From Phycisphaerales bacterium UBA3158 (GTDB lineage: Bacteria > Planctomycetota > Phycisphaerae > Phycisphaerales > SM1A02): a DNA stretch of 33,163 bases. A program made the translations under genes and the position numbers. Of the stretch, positions 7,935 to 15,918 are shown one piece after another. Position 1 is the stretch's first letter. Each line of letters starts with the position of its first letter. The notes beneath the pieces were generated by a model. The model was not told where the DNA came from, made no database searches, and was given only the letters and a program-made list of their open reading frames with translations. The DNA lies in the NCBI GenBank assembly GCA_002364555.1, contig DEYM01000064.1, positions 4,501 through 37,663 on the forward strand, in the 5' to 3' direction.

Positions 7935-8714
7935 TCAGCGTGTCATGGCCGTGGGCCGTATGACGACATCGTTGATGGATACGTGGGGAGGGGATTCGAT
8001 GATCCATGCGACCGTTTCAGCGATGTCCTCCGGAAGCAGGGGTTCCTCGACGGACTCCGTGAAGGCCTTGGCGGCTTCACGAGTCGGCTCGTGCTCGATC
8101 GAGTCGAGGAGTTCGGTCTGCACGATCCCCGGTTGGACAGTCGAGACACGGAGATGACCGCCCTGCTTGGCGCATCTCTTGGCGAGATCGACTCTGAGAC
8201 AGTCCGCGAAATGATTCACTGCTGCCTTGGTTGCGCAGTAAACCGATGCCTCCGGGAACGTCTGTCGACCGGCGACGGACGATATGAGGACGATGTCGCC
8301 ACGTTTCTCCTGCAGCATCGCGGGAAGCACGGTGTGAACGCAGTTCACGAGTCCGCAGAGATTGGTGTCGATGGTCCGATGCCATCTCTCCAGTTCGGTG
8401 TCCTCGAGGGGTTCGATCGGGATGATGCCCGCATTGGCCACCAGAATGCCCAGATGTCCCATGCGACCGGCCACATCGACGGCGGCGGCGACATCGTCGA
8501 CCCGCGTGACGTCTCCGACCGACACCGACGCCTGGCCACCCATGCTGGTGATCTCCCGAGCGAGGCTATCCAGTCTCTCCTGCCGACGGCCCATGAGAAC
8601 CACGGGGGTTCCCGAGCGGCTGAGGCGTCTGGCGGTGGCCTGGCCTATGCCCGAACTGGCTCCCGTGATCAGGGCGATATGGCTCTGGCTCGTATTGGTT
8701 CCTGATGCGTTCAA
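7935..8714 (-). CDS. Short-chain dehydrogenase/reductase
   Basis: The 259-residue classical SDR oxidises or reduces an unknown hydroxyl/keto substrate with NAD(P)H. The cofactor motif TGASSGIG lies at residues 17-24, NAG at 95-97, the structural Asn in TNLCG near 118, and the catalytic Ser145/146, Tyr159 and Lys163 (YCATK). The longer open frame to 9002 is antisense to lysS. I choose TTG 8714 because GAAGG lies upstream at a usable distance and the length then fits the family. An Arg in the GRR segment after the second beta strand suggests NADP(H) preference. It is the first gene of the operon with gmhB and the heptosyltransferase, 17 nt ahead of gmhB, so a role in nucleotide-sugar or envelope chemistry is possible but unproven. 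Confidence 0.85.
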   Translation of the reverse strand: MNASGTNTSQSHIALITGASSGIGQATARRLSRSGTPVVLMGRRQERLDSLAREITSMGGQASVSVGDVTRVDDVAAAVDVAGRMGHLGILVANAGIIPIEPLEDTELERWHRTIDTNLCGLVNCVHTVLPAMLQEKRGDIVLISSVAGRQTFPEASVYCATKAAVNHFADCLRVDLAKRCAKQGGHLRVSTVQPGIVQTELLDSIEHEPTREAAKAFTESVEEPLLPEDIAETVAWIIESPPHVSINDVVIRPTAMTR

Positions 8715-8744
8715 GGTGATTCCGCCTTCCTTCGCTTTCCGGCG

Positions 8745-8757
8745 GGTATCGTACCCG
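8745..8757. promoter_or_regulatory. Palindromic shared -10-like box between SDR and lysS
   Basis: GGGTATCGTACCC reads TATCGT on the plus strand, 6 nt before the lysS ATG, and TACGAT on the minus strand, about 33 nt before the SDR TTG. Both hexamers fit TANNNT. One short palindrome could therefore serve as the -10 element for both divergent units. Confidence 0.4.
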
Positions 8758-8758
8758 G

Positions 8759-10345
8759 ATGGCACAGCCCAAGACGAAGAACGAATCAAGCGAACCAGTA
8801 GTAGATCCATCGGCTCTCGAGCAGGCGCGACGCGACAAGCTGAAGCGTTGGCGGGAGGAATACGATCTGCAGCCCTACGGCCAACGAGTCGATGGCTTGG
8901 AATCCCTGACGGTGGCTCGAGCCCGCTTCGACGAGGAGGCCGAGTCCCTCTGGACGTCTCGTCAGGAGGAGAGTGGTCCCGATGATTCCCCTGAAGACCC
9001 AAGACAGAGAGCTCGTGTCGCCGGACGGTGCATACAGCATCGCGCGATGGGGAAGCTCGTCTTTCTCGTTCTTCGCGACGATACCGGTGATCTCCAGGTG
9101 AGTCTCTCCAAGCAGTCGCTCGATGCCGGGGAGTTCAAGCTCGCCTCCAAGCTGGATTATGGCGACATCGTCGTGGCCGAGGGGCCCGTGGGCAAGACCA
9201 AGCGAGGCGAGATCTGCATCTGGGCGGATTCATTCCAGTTGCACAGCAAGTCACTGGCGCCTCCTCCGGAGAAGTATCACGGACTGACCGACATCGAGAC
9301 CCGCTACCGTCAGCGCTATGTCGACATGTACATGAATCCGGAGGTCATGCAGGTATTCCGGCTTCGCTCCGAGATCCTCCATCAGATCCGAAACTTCATG
9401 AATGACCGCGGTTTTCTCGAAGTCGAGACACCGATGATGCAGTCTCTCCCGGGAGGCGCCGCTGCCAGGCCATTCTCCACGCATCACAATGCGCTGGACA
9501 TCGACCTCTTCATGCGAATCGCCCCGGAGCTGTATCTGAAGAGGCTGCTCGTGGGCGGCATGCCTCGTGTCTACGAGATCAATCGAAACTTCAGGAACGA
9601 GGGAATCGATCGCCAGCACAACCCCGAGTTCACCATGATGGAGATGTACCAGGCGTTCAGCGACATCGACGGGATGTTCGAGCTCCAGGAGTCACTGTTC
9701 AAGGTGTTGGCGCAATGCGCGACGAATGGCCAGGGGCATGTGATCAAGTGGGATGATCTCGAGATCGATTACGGAAAGCCATTCGATCGAGTTCGATACG
9801 GGGATCTCTTCAAGCAGGGGACCGGCCTCGACATGACCGATCGTGATGGTGTCAGAGCGGCTGCGATCGAGGCCGGCGTCGAGAATGCCGGGTCCATCGA
9901 TCACTGGCTGCTCGTGAACATGCTCTTCGAGGAGAAGGGCGAGTCGGCGATAGATCCTTCGCGGCCAACCTTCGTCACCCACTTTCCATCCGCCATCTCG
10001 CCTCTTTCGCGTCCTGATCCGGAGGAACCCGATCTGGCTCTGCGGGGAGAATTGTTTATCGCCGGCATGGAGTTGAGCAACTCCTACACAGAGCTGAACG
10101 ATCCGGATGTCCAGCTTGCCAAGTTCACGGAGCAGCTGGCCGGTGAGGATGACGAGTCCTCGACGTTCAAATCGCTCGATGAGGATTTCATCAACGCCCT
10201 GCGTGTCGGCATGCCACCCGCGGGCGGCATGGGTCTGGGGATCGATCGGCTTGTGATGTTGATGACCGGATGCACGAGCATTCGGGACGTCATCCTCTTC
10301 CCACTACTGAAGCCTGAAGGAGGCGACTCGGATGAAAATGCTTGA
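8759..10345 (+). CDS. lysS: Lysyl-tRNA synthetase, class II
   Basis: The 528-residue enzyme charges tRNA-Lys. The N-terminal 70 residues are a polar extension. An OB-fold anticodon domain follows (ARVAGRCIQHRAMGKLVFLVLRD onward, roughly residues 80-190). The class II core comes next, with motif 1 around ETPMMQSLPGGAAARPF, motif 2 RNEGIDRQHNPEFTMMEMYQ, and motif 3 GMGLGIDRLVML near the C-terminus. It starts at ATG 8759 with no Shine-Dalgarno sequence and a TATCGT box 6 nt upstream. Its 3' end overlaps the transglutaminase-like gene by 14 nt, so the two are probably co-transcribed. Length and motifs are normal for a bacterial LysS. Confidence 0.97.
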   Translation: MAQPKTKNESSEPVVDPSALEQARRDKLKRWREEYDLQPYGQRVDGLESLTVARARFDEEAESLWTSRQEESGPDDSPEDPRQRARVAGRCIQHRAMGKLVFLVLRDDTGDLQVSLSKQSLDAGEFKLASKLDYGDIVVAEGPVGKTKRGEICIWADSFQLHSKSLAPPPEKYHGLTDIETRYRQRYVDMYMNPEVMQVFRLRSEILHQIRNFMNDRGFLEVETPMMQSLPGGAAARPFSTHHNALDIDLFMRIAPELYLKRLLVGGMPRVYEINRNFRNEGIDRQHNPEFTMMEMYQAFSDIDGMFELQESLFKVLAQCATNGQGHVIKWDDLEIDYGKPFDRVRYGDLFKQGTGLDMTDRDGVRAAAIEAGVENAGSIDHWLLVNMLFEEKGESAIDPSRPTFVTHFPSAISPLSRPDPEEPDLALRGELFIAGMELSNSYTELNDPDVQLAKFTEQLAGEDDESSTFKSLDEDFINALRVGMPPAGGMGLGIDRLVMLMTGCTSIRDVILFPLLKPEGGDSDENA

Positions 10346-11840
10346 AGCAAACCGCGCATCATGGACGTTGGCGATCCTGTTCATCGTCGCCTCTTGTCAT
10401 GGCCTGTCCTCGTTCGCCGCCGGTCAGTCGTCGGATGGGGATCACTGGTATCAGATCAACCTGGCTGGATCCCATGTCGGATGGCAGCACAGTTCCGAAA
10501 GTCTCGAGGGGGACGAACGCGTGTCCACGACGGACATGGCCATGAGTCTCCGGCGAGGTGAGATGGTGATCGACGTCTCGGTCGAGTCCGAATGGAAGGA
10601 ACTGCTCTCCGGCACGCCGGTATCCGTGAAGATGGTCCAGGACATGAGTGCCATGAAGACCATCACGAGATGGTCCTTCCTGCCCGACATGATCAAGAGT
10701 CTGGAGACCAGTGGTGGGCCGCCTGTCACCAGGGAACTGCCGCTTCCCGAGAAAGCATGGTTGACCCCCTACCAGGGACAACAGTACTTCCTGCGAAAAT
10801 TGAGTGAGGGCGAGAAGGAGATCAGCTTCGAGACCATGAGTCCCGAGATCGGGCCCAGAGTCATCACGATCACATTCACGCATGTCGGCGATGACGTGAT
10901 GGACGTCATGGATCAGTCCATGGATGTCAGTATCTGGAACATGGTGAACGACGCCATGCCACAGATGGTCACCAAGCAGTGGATCGACGGCGAGGGTCTC
11001 ATGGTCGCTTCCGAGATCGACATCGGCATCGGCAAGATGATGATGACCCTGGTCGACAAGGCGACGGCCTTGAAGGAGACGGATTCGGCTCCCGAGGTCT
11101 TCAACTCGCTGCTCATCGAGCCCGATCGATCCATCCGGAATCCATGGAAGGCTCGGAGGGTGATCATGAAGGTACGAACCAAGAATGGTTCGCCGGTGGA
11201 GCTTCCCTCGGTGGGCTGTCAGACGATTGCCGGTACCGGGGACGGGAGCGCGACCGTGATGGTCGATGTCCAGATGCCGCAGCCGGTTCTGCCGGATGAG
11301 CAGGCCAATCCGGAATTTCTCGGACAATCAGCCATGATCAATCCTGAGGATGAGGTGATCATCAAGCTTCATGAGCAGTCAACGGCATCGCTTCCCGAAG
11401 AGGCCACCACTCTTGATCGGGCCGATGCCATGCGGGAATTCGTCTTCGAGTTCATCGAGGAGAAGAATCTGTCGACTGCATTCGCGAGTGCCTCGGAAGT
11501 GGCTCGCACTCGCATGGGCGATTGCAGCGAGCACGGTGTTCTGCTCGCGGCTCTGCTGCGTGCGGATGGCATTCCCTCGAGAGTGGTCCATGGTCTCGTG
11601 TATGTACCGGGATTCGGCAAGAAAAAGCAGGGAGCCTTCGGCTGGCACATGTGGACCCAGGCCCAGATCGATGGCAACTGGGTCGATGTCGATGCGACAT
11701 TGCCAGTCCGGTTCAGTGGCGGTCACATCACGACCGGAACCTCCTCGCTTTCGAGGGGGGCGGGCAGTGCCGACATGGCCAACATGATTCCCTCGATAAA
11801 CAATTTCGAGATCGATGTCCTGCGAGTCGATTCTGAATGA
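10332..11840 (+). CDS. Secreted transglutaminase-like (cysteine protease-fold) protein
   Basis: The 502-residue exported protein has a C-terminal transglutaminase-like core: Cys398 in GDCSEH, His439 in GWHMW and Asp454 in VDVDATL form the expected triad. The N-terminus is a signal peptide; a lipobox-like VASC at residues 19-22 suggests a lipoprotein, although cleavage after AAG near residue 31 is also possible. Residues 35-350 form a region I do not recognise, perhaps beta-sandwich modules. Such proteins act as peptidases, amidases or crosslinkers in the envelope; the substrate is unknown. AAGGAGG sits inside the lysS end, just before ATG 10332, and the stop overlaps nnrD by 4 nt, which places it in a lysS-nnrD operon. 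Confidence 0.85.
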   Translation: MKMLEANRASWTLAILFIVASCHGLSSFAAGQSSDGDHWYQINLAGSHVGWQHSSESLEGDERVSTTDMAMSLRRGEMVIDVSVESEWKELLSGTPVSVKMVQDMSAMKTITRWSFLPDMIKSLETSGGPPVTRELPLPEKAWLTPYQGQQYFLRKLSEGEKEISFETMSPEIGPRVITITFTHVGDDVMDVMDQSMDVSIWNMVNDAMPQMVTKQWIDGEGLMVASEIDIGIGKMMMTLVDKATALKETDSAPEVFNSLLIEPDRSIRNPWKARRVIMKVRTKNGSPVELPSVGCQTIAGTGDGSATVMVDVQMPQPVLPDEQANPEFLGQSAMINPEDEVIIKLHEQSTASLPEEATTLDRADAMREFVFEFIEEKNLSTAFASASEVARTRMGDCSEHGVLLAALLRADGIPSRVVHGLVYVPGFGKKKQGAFGWHMWTQAQIDGNWVDVDATLPVRFSGGHITTGTSSLSRGAGSADMANMIPSINNFEIDVLRVDSE

Positions 11841-12733
11841 CTCTGGATGGTCAATCGCCTCCGGGTCTTGCGCCCTCACGTCCGGTTGATGCGCACAAGG
11901 GGACCTTCGGAACGGTGATGGTCATCGGCGGTTGCGACGACCCCGATTCCTGCATGGTCGGAGGGCCCGCCTTCTCGGCACATGGGGCGTTGCGGTCCGG
12001 AGCCGGTCGGGTGGTGATGGCGACCCCTCGGGGGATTCTGGGCCATTGTCTGGAAGTGGCGCCGTCTGCCACGGGCATGCCGATCGATTCGATTCCATTC
12101 GATGATCATGATCAGCTGCGTGAACGGCTGAACGAGTTCCAGGCGATCGTGCTCGGTCCGGGTCTGGGATCGGGATCGGAGGCGGAACACTCAGTGCGGT
12201 CGGTACTGGCCTGTGGAACCGCCACTCCCGTCGTACTCGATGCCGACGGCCTCAACATCGCGTCTCGTTTTCCGGAGTGGATCGTCAGGGCTGGTTGTCC
12301 ACTCGTGCTGACGCCGCATCCCGGTGAATACGAGCGACTTGCCGCGGCAATGGGACTGCCCGCCTCTCCGAGATCGGAAGTCGGGCGGCTTGAGGCCGCC
12401 AGCGACCTGGGCAGAGGACTTGGAGTGGTTGCCGTGTTGAAAGGCATGGGAACGGTCGTTGCCTTCGAAGACTCTGCCTGGGTTTGTACTCGAGGCACGC
12501 CGGCACTCGCCACGGCGGGCACGGGCGACGTGCTTTCGGGAATGATTGCAGGACTTGTGGCTCAGGAAGGCGCCGAGGCTCCTTCCGTACTCTGGAAAAC
12601 GGCTTGTCTTGCTGTCTGGATCCATGCCGTCTCGGCCGAGAGATGGTCCCTTGGAAACGGTGAATCAGGCCTGATGGCGGTGGAGCTGGCTGGAGAAGTT
12701 CCGGCAGTCATGAAATCGCTGCCACGGTCGTAG
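11837..12733 (+). CDS. nnrD: ADP-dependent NAD(P)H-hydrate dehydratase
   Basis: The 298-residue ribokinase-like enzyme repairs hydrated NAD(P)H using ADP. It shows KGTFGTVMVIGG near the N-terminus, the LGPGLG loop at residues 106-111, TPHPGE at 159-164 and the catalytic/phosphate loop TPALATAGTGDVLSG around 221-235. It is the stand-alone C-terminal domain: the epimerase domain NnrE, often fused in other bacteria, is absent here. It is coupled to the transglutaminase-like gene through an ATGA overlap and followed closely by the YhaM-like gene, which however has its own promoter-like box. Confidence 0.93.
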   Translation: MTLDGQSPPGLAPSRPVDAHKGTFGTVMVIGGCDDPDSCMVGGPAFSAHGALRSGAGRVVMATPRGILGHCLEVAPSATGMPIDSIPFDDHDQLRERLNEFQAIVLGPGLGSGSEAEHSVRSVLACGTATPVVLDADGLNIASRFPEWIVRAGCPLVLTPHPGEYERLAAAMGLPASPRSEVGRLEAASDLGRGLGVVAVLKGMGTVVAFEDSAWVCTRGTPALATAGTGDVLSGMIAGLVAQEGAEAPSVLWKTACLAVWIHAVSAERWSLGNGESGLMAVELAGEVPAVMKSLPRS

Positions 12734-12744
12734 GACCGCGTTGG

Positions 12745-12750
12745 TATCCT
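12745..12750 (+). promoter_or_regulatory. TANNNT box before the YhaM-like gene
   Basis: TATCCT ends 7 nt before ATG 12758, with no Shine-Dalgarno sequence between. The upstream gene ends at 12733, so the promoter would lie in a 24-nt gap and the end of nnrD. Confidence 0.4.
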
Positions 12751-12757
12751 CGGTCGC

Positions 12758-13771
12758 ATGTCTGGAAACCACGTCATGCACAATCCAACCGTTCGTGAGC
12801 TCAAGCAGGGGGTCTATCTGCGTGAAGGCGTGTATTCCTTCATCAACCCGCAGCTGGGAACCAATCGAAACGGTGGGCAGTATCTCAAATGTCTCCTTCG
12901 CGATTCGACCGGTCATGTGTCCGGGCGAAAGTGGAAGCTGGATCGATTCGACATCGATGAGTGTTCACGAACCGGATTCGTTCGCATCGAGGGTGAGGTC
13001 GTCGAATTCAATGGTCTGCTGCAGGTCAACATCCATGAGATCGAGCCTGCTCAGGTGACCGAATCCGAACTGATGCAGTTGATGCCCCATACGCGATTCG
13101 ACATCGACAGCATGTATCAGGAGGTCTTCGAGATGCTCGAGTCACTCGAGCATCCGGCCATGCGATCGCTCGGCCGCCGGTACACGTCGGATGATGAACT
13201 GATGAAGGCTTTTCGACGCAGTCCCGCTGCCATGGTGATGCATCATGCATGGATCGGCGGTCTGCTGGAGCATACGTGGACGTTGATGCGTTCAGCGGAT
13301 TCATTGTTGAAGGTCTACATGGGCCACGATGGCCGGCCACGATTGAATCGTGATCTCGTTCTCATGGGCTTGTTCCTCCACGACCTGGCCAAGACGACCG
13401 AACTGTCCTGGCACAGGGGTTTCGACTACACAACGGATGGGAATCTGGTTGGCCATATCGCCAGAGCCTCGATCTGGCTGGAGGACTGTGCCCGGGATCT
13501 GGATCCGCCGCTTCCAGTCGACGCTCTGGCCGTTCTCCACAACATTCTTCTAAGCCATCATGGCGAGCCCGAACATGGCGCTTTGAGGCCTCCCATGACG
13601 CCTGAGGCGATTCTCGTCTCGCAGCTGGACAATCTCGATGCCAAATTGACGATGTCACTGTGTTCGGTGGATCCTGATGGTGAAGGTAGGCCCAGCAGCG
13701 GCGGAGCCTTTACCGATCGAGCGGCTGCGACCGGCTCGAGGCTTTACCGGCACGACTCTCTTGCTGATTAA
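12758..13771 (+). CDS. YhaM-like 3'-5' exoribonuclease (OB-fold plus HD domain)
   Basis: The 337-residue protein has the YhaM/CBF1 layout: an N-terminal OB-fold-like region (about 10-100, with YLKCLLRD and GLLQVNI) and a C-terminal HD phosphohydrolase domain. Metal ligands visible are His162/163 in HHAWIGGLLEHT, His208-Asp209 in LFLHDLAKT, His233 in VGH, His267/268 in SHHGE, and Asp291 in SQLDNLDAK. Characterised YhaM proteins degrade RNA or single-stranded DNA from the 3' end. Here the role in RNA turnover is inferred. The start is ATG 12758 without a Shine-Dalgarno sequence. It lies between nnrD and the glycosyltransferase with small gaps. Confidence 0.85.
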   Translation: MSGNHVMHNPTVRELKQGVYLREGVYSFINPQLGTNRNGGQYLKCLLRDSTGHVSGRKWKLDRFDIDECSRTGFVRIEGEVVEFNGLLQVNIHEIEPAQVTESELMQLMPHTRFDIDSMYQEVFEMLESLEHPAMRSLGRRYTSDDELMKAFRRSPAAMVMHHAWIGGLLEHTWTLMRSADSLLKVYMGHDGRPRLNRDLVLMGLFLHDLAKTTELSWHRGFDYTTDGNLVGHIARASIWLEDCARDLDPPLPVDALAVLHNILLSHHGEPEHGALRPPMTPEAILVSQLDNLDAKLTMSLCSVDPDGEGRPSSGGAFTDRAAATGSRLYRHDSLAD

Positions 13772-13797
13772 TTGATTCTTGAATCATGGATGTCGGG

Positions 13798-13803
13798 TAC
13801 AAT
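13798..13803 (+). promoter_or_regulatory. TACAAT -10-like box before the GT2 gene
   Basis: TACAAT, preceded by GGG, ends 12 nt before ATG 13816. Transcription would begin only a few nucleotides before that codon, and after the alternative ATG at 13786. This argues for the downstream start and a very short leader. Confidence 0.45.
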
Positions 13804-13815
13804 TCTCGACCCCAC

Positions 13816-14601
13816 ATGACAAATCAAGATCAAATACTCGTCGGCATCCCCGTGTTCAATGAATCCAAGTTCGTTGACGATGTCCTTCAGGAAGTCTTGA
13901 CCTACGCACCTCATGTTCTGGTGATTGATGACGGGTCTACGGACGATACGCCGGCGAGGCTCGCCAATCATCCTGTGAAGATTGTCCGGCATGCCGTGAA
14001 TCGAGGCTATGGAAGGTCCACCCGTGACATGCTGCACTGGGCTGCCCAGGATGGCTTCGAGTGGCTGATCACCATGGATTGCGATCTCCAGCATGAGCCG
14101 GCGTTGATCCCCGACTTTCGAGAGCGGCTCTCGAAGGGGGATGTCGATTTCATATCCGGAAGCCGCTACGCCTCTCCATCCGACACGGATCACATGCCTC
14201 CTCCAGATCGTCGCGAGGTCAATCAGATCGTCACGAGAGAGCTCAACGAGCGACTCGGGTTGAATCTCACGGACGGTTTCTGCGGTTTCAAGGCCTACAG
14301 GGTGTCGTCCTGCTGCGACATGAAGCTGGATGTGGATGGCTACGATTTCCCCATGCAGTTCTGGGTGCAGGCCGTGGCGGCCAATCTCAAGATCGACGAG
14401 CTGCCGGTGAGCCTCATCTACAACGATCCGAATCGTTCATTCGGAGGACCTCTGGATGATCAGCAGCGACGTCTTCGTCACTATCGATCGACCTTGCACG
14501 AGGAGATCATTCGGTGCTCCTCGCGATTGCCCGACTCTGCCATGGTCGATCTTGATCTGAAGGAATACGAGTCGGAAACGCCAGGGGCCTCCCATGGATG
14601 A
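13816..14601 (+). CDS. Glycosyltransferase family 2 (DPM1/GtrB-like)
   Basis: The GT-A enzyme of about 261 residues resembles polyprenyl-phosphate sugar transferases. The N-terminal GIPVFNE strand, VIDDGSTDDT, RGYG, and the metal-binding TMDCDLQHEP (Asp-x-Asp-like) are in order. They are followed by SGSRY and the GFCGFKAYR acceptor segment. No membrane helices follow, so it probably acts on a soluble or membrane-surface substrate. The frame also allows ATG 13786, but a TACAAT box lies between the two starts and family similarity begins at the second. The stop overlaps the start of the next, uncharacterised gene by 8 nt, which suggests linked function. The acceptor is unknown. Confidence 0.85.
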   Translation: MTNQDQILVGIPVFNESKFVDDVLQEVLTYAPHVLVIDDGSTDDTPARLANHPVKIVRHAVNRGYGRSTRDMLHWAAQDGFEWLITMDCDLQHEPALIPDFRERLSKGDVDFISGSRYASPSDTDHMPPPDRREVNQIVTRELNERLGLNLTDGFCGFKAYRVSSCCDMKLDVDGYDFPMQFWVQAVAANLKIDELPVSLIYNDPNRSFGGPLDDQQRRLRHYRSTLHEEIIRCSSRLPDSAMVDLDLKEYESETPGASHG

Positions 14602-15907
14602 GGCGTCCGCGTCCTGCCAGCCGAGAATCAGAATCGTTCCACCATCCAAGACGGCAGGTCCCTCCCTCTGCCCTCGTGAGATGGTTCGCGACACGAGGCG
14701 TGCCCTGCGTCTTCCCGATTCCGGAAAGATCGTGGCCGCTGGCCACGCCCCTCAGAACTGGCATCCGGGCATCCTGTCCAAGTTCATCGCGATGCGAACG
14801 CTCTCCCAGGAGATGAACGCCGCCTCCGTCATTCTCAACATAGACACGGTCGCAGGTGACCCGGGGCTCATCGATGTCCCCTTCATAGATCTTGACGGGC
14901 TCCCCTGCAGCAGTTCGATCAGACTCTTCGATTCGCTGCCTGATCGCTCACTGGGCATGCAGCCAGCATGTGAACCGGCGGATCTCTCCTGGTTGGATGG
15001 GATGCCCGATCTTGATGGTGAGCCCTTGCAGAGATTCAGTTCGGCGGTTCGGGAAGCCGGTGGAGACCTTTCCCTTGCCAATCAGATCACACGGGCCCTG
15101 ATCGACATCACTCGCAGCTGGATCGGGCGACCCAATGTCCTCAATGCATCACGGCTCCTGAAGACCCCCTGTGGCGAATGGCTGTTGGAGAAGATGCAGC
15201 GTGATGCCAGCCGGTGTTCCGAAGCGTACAACGCGGCCGTCAGCGTCGATCCAGATGCGGGTATTCGGCCCCTGGACATCCACAAGGGCGAGCTGCCGCT
15301 CTGGGACATCCGAGGAGATCAGCGACGAACAGCCCGCCGTCAGGATCTTGACGAGTCCAATGTTCTTCCCAAGGCGCTTCTCACCACGGCCATCATGCGT
15401 CTGGCGGGATGTGATCTGTTCATTCATGGAACCGGCGGCGCGCGTTACGACGCACTCATGGAAGGGTGGCTTCGGCAATGGCTCGACGTCGAAGTCGCGC
15501 CGTTCATGATGGTCACGGCGGATGTGCAGCTTCCGTTGCCTGATGCGGAGGGTATCGCCCGGCTTGGGCAGGGGCTCGTATCCCATGACAGGCGTGCTTT
15601 TCATGATCCGGAATCACTATCGGTTCCACTGGATTCGCCCGGCCCACAGAAGCGAGCGGCGCTCGAATCAATCCGGTCGGCACCTCGTGGAAGTGAAGAG
15701 CGTCGGGCGGCTTTCACAAGCATGCATGAGACGCTCGCCACGCTGCGTCCTGAGAATCCGCCGCCGGCCAGAGCCATTGCGGATCGGATCAGGGATGCCA
15801 GGCGGACGTCCTCGCGGCGTGATTGGCATGTCGTCTTCTATGCGGGTGAGGTTCTGGACATGCTCGCGGATCAGATCGATGCGGCGGTCGTCGACCAGAC
15901 TCGCTGA
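14594..15907 (+). CDS. Conserved-looking protein of unknown function
   Basis: The 437-residue soluble protein has no signal peptide or membrane segment, and I cannot name it. Two stretches look like conserved motifs: VAAGHAPQNWHPGIL at residues 47-61 and CDLFIHGTGGARYD at 273-286. The second resembles a pattern I recall from unnamed planctomycete and verrucomicrobial proteins. The first, with Gly-His and His-Pro, suggests a nucleotide or metal site; this is only inference. The C-terminal 100 residues are Arg/Glu-rich and helical. It overlaps the GT2 gene by 8 nt (start ATG 14594), so it is probably translated from the same mRNA and may work with that glycosyltransferase. It ends 11 nt from the convergent gene at 15919. 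Confidence 0.7.
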   Translation: MDEASASCQPRIRIVPPSKTAGPSLCPREMVRDTRRALRLPDSGKIVAAGHAPQNWHPGILSKFIAMRTLSQEMNAASVILNIDTVAGDPGLIDVPFIDLDGLPCSSSIRLFDSLPDRSLGMQPACEPADLSWLDGMPDLDGEPLQRFSSAVREAGGDLSLANQITRALIDITRSWIGRPNVLNASRLLKTPCGEWLLEKMQRDASRCSEAYNAAVSVDPDAGIRPLDIHKGELPLWDIRGDQRRTARRQDLDESNVLPKALLTTAIMRLAGCDLFIHGTGGARYDALMEGWLRQWLDVEVAPFMMVTADVQLPLPDAEGIARLGQGLVSHDRRAFHDPESLSVPLDSPGPQKRAALESIRSAPRGSEERRAAFTSMHETLATLRPENPPPARAIADRIRDARRTSSRRDWHVVFYAGEVLDMLADQIDAAVVDQTR

Positions 15908-15918
15908 GCCTGCTTCAA

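Noticed and set aside
10359..11327. 322-codon minus-strand frame antisense to the transglutaminase-like gene
   Set aside because: His/Asp-rich shadow composition; the plus-strand gene has a signal peptide, triad and ribosome-binding site.
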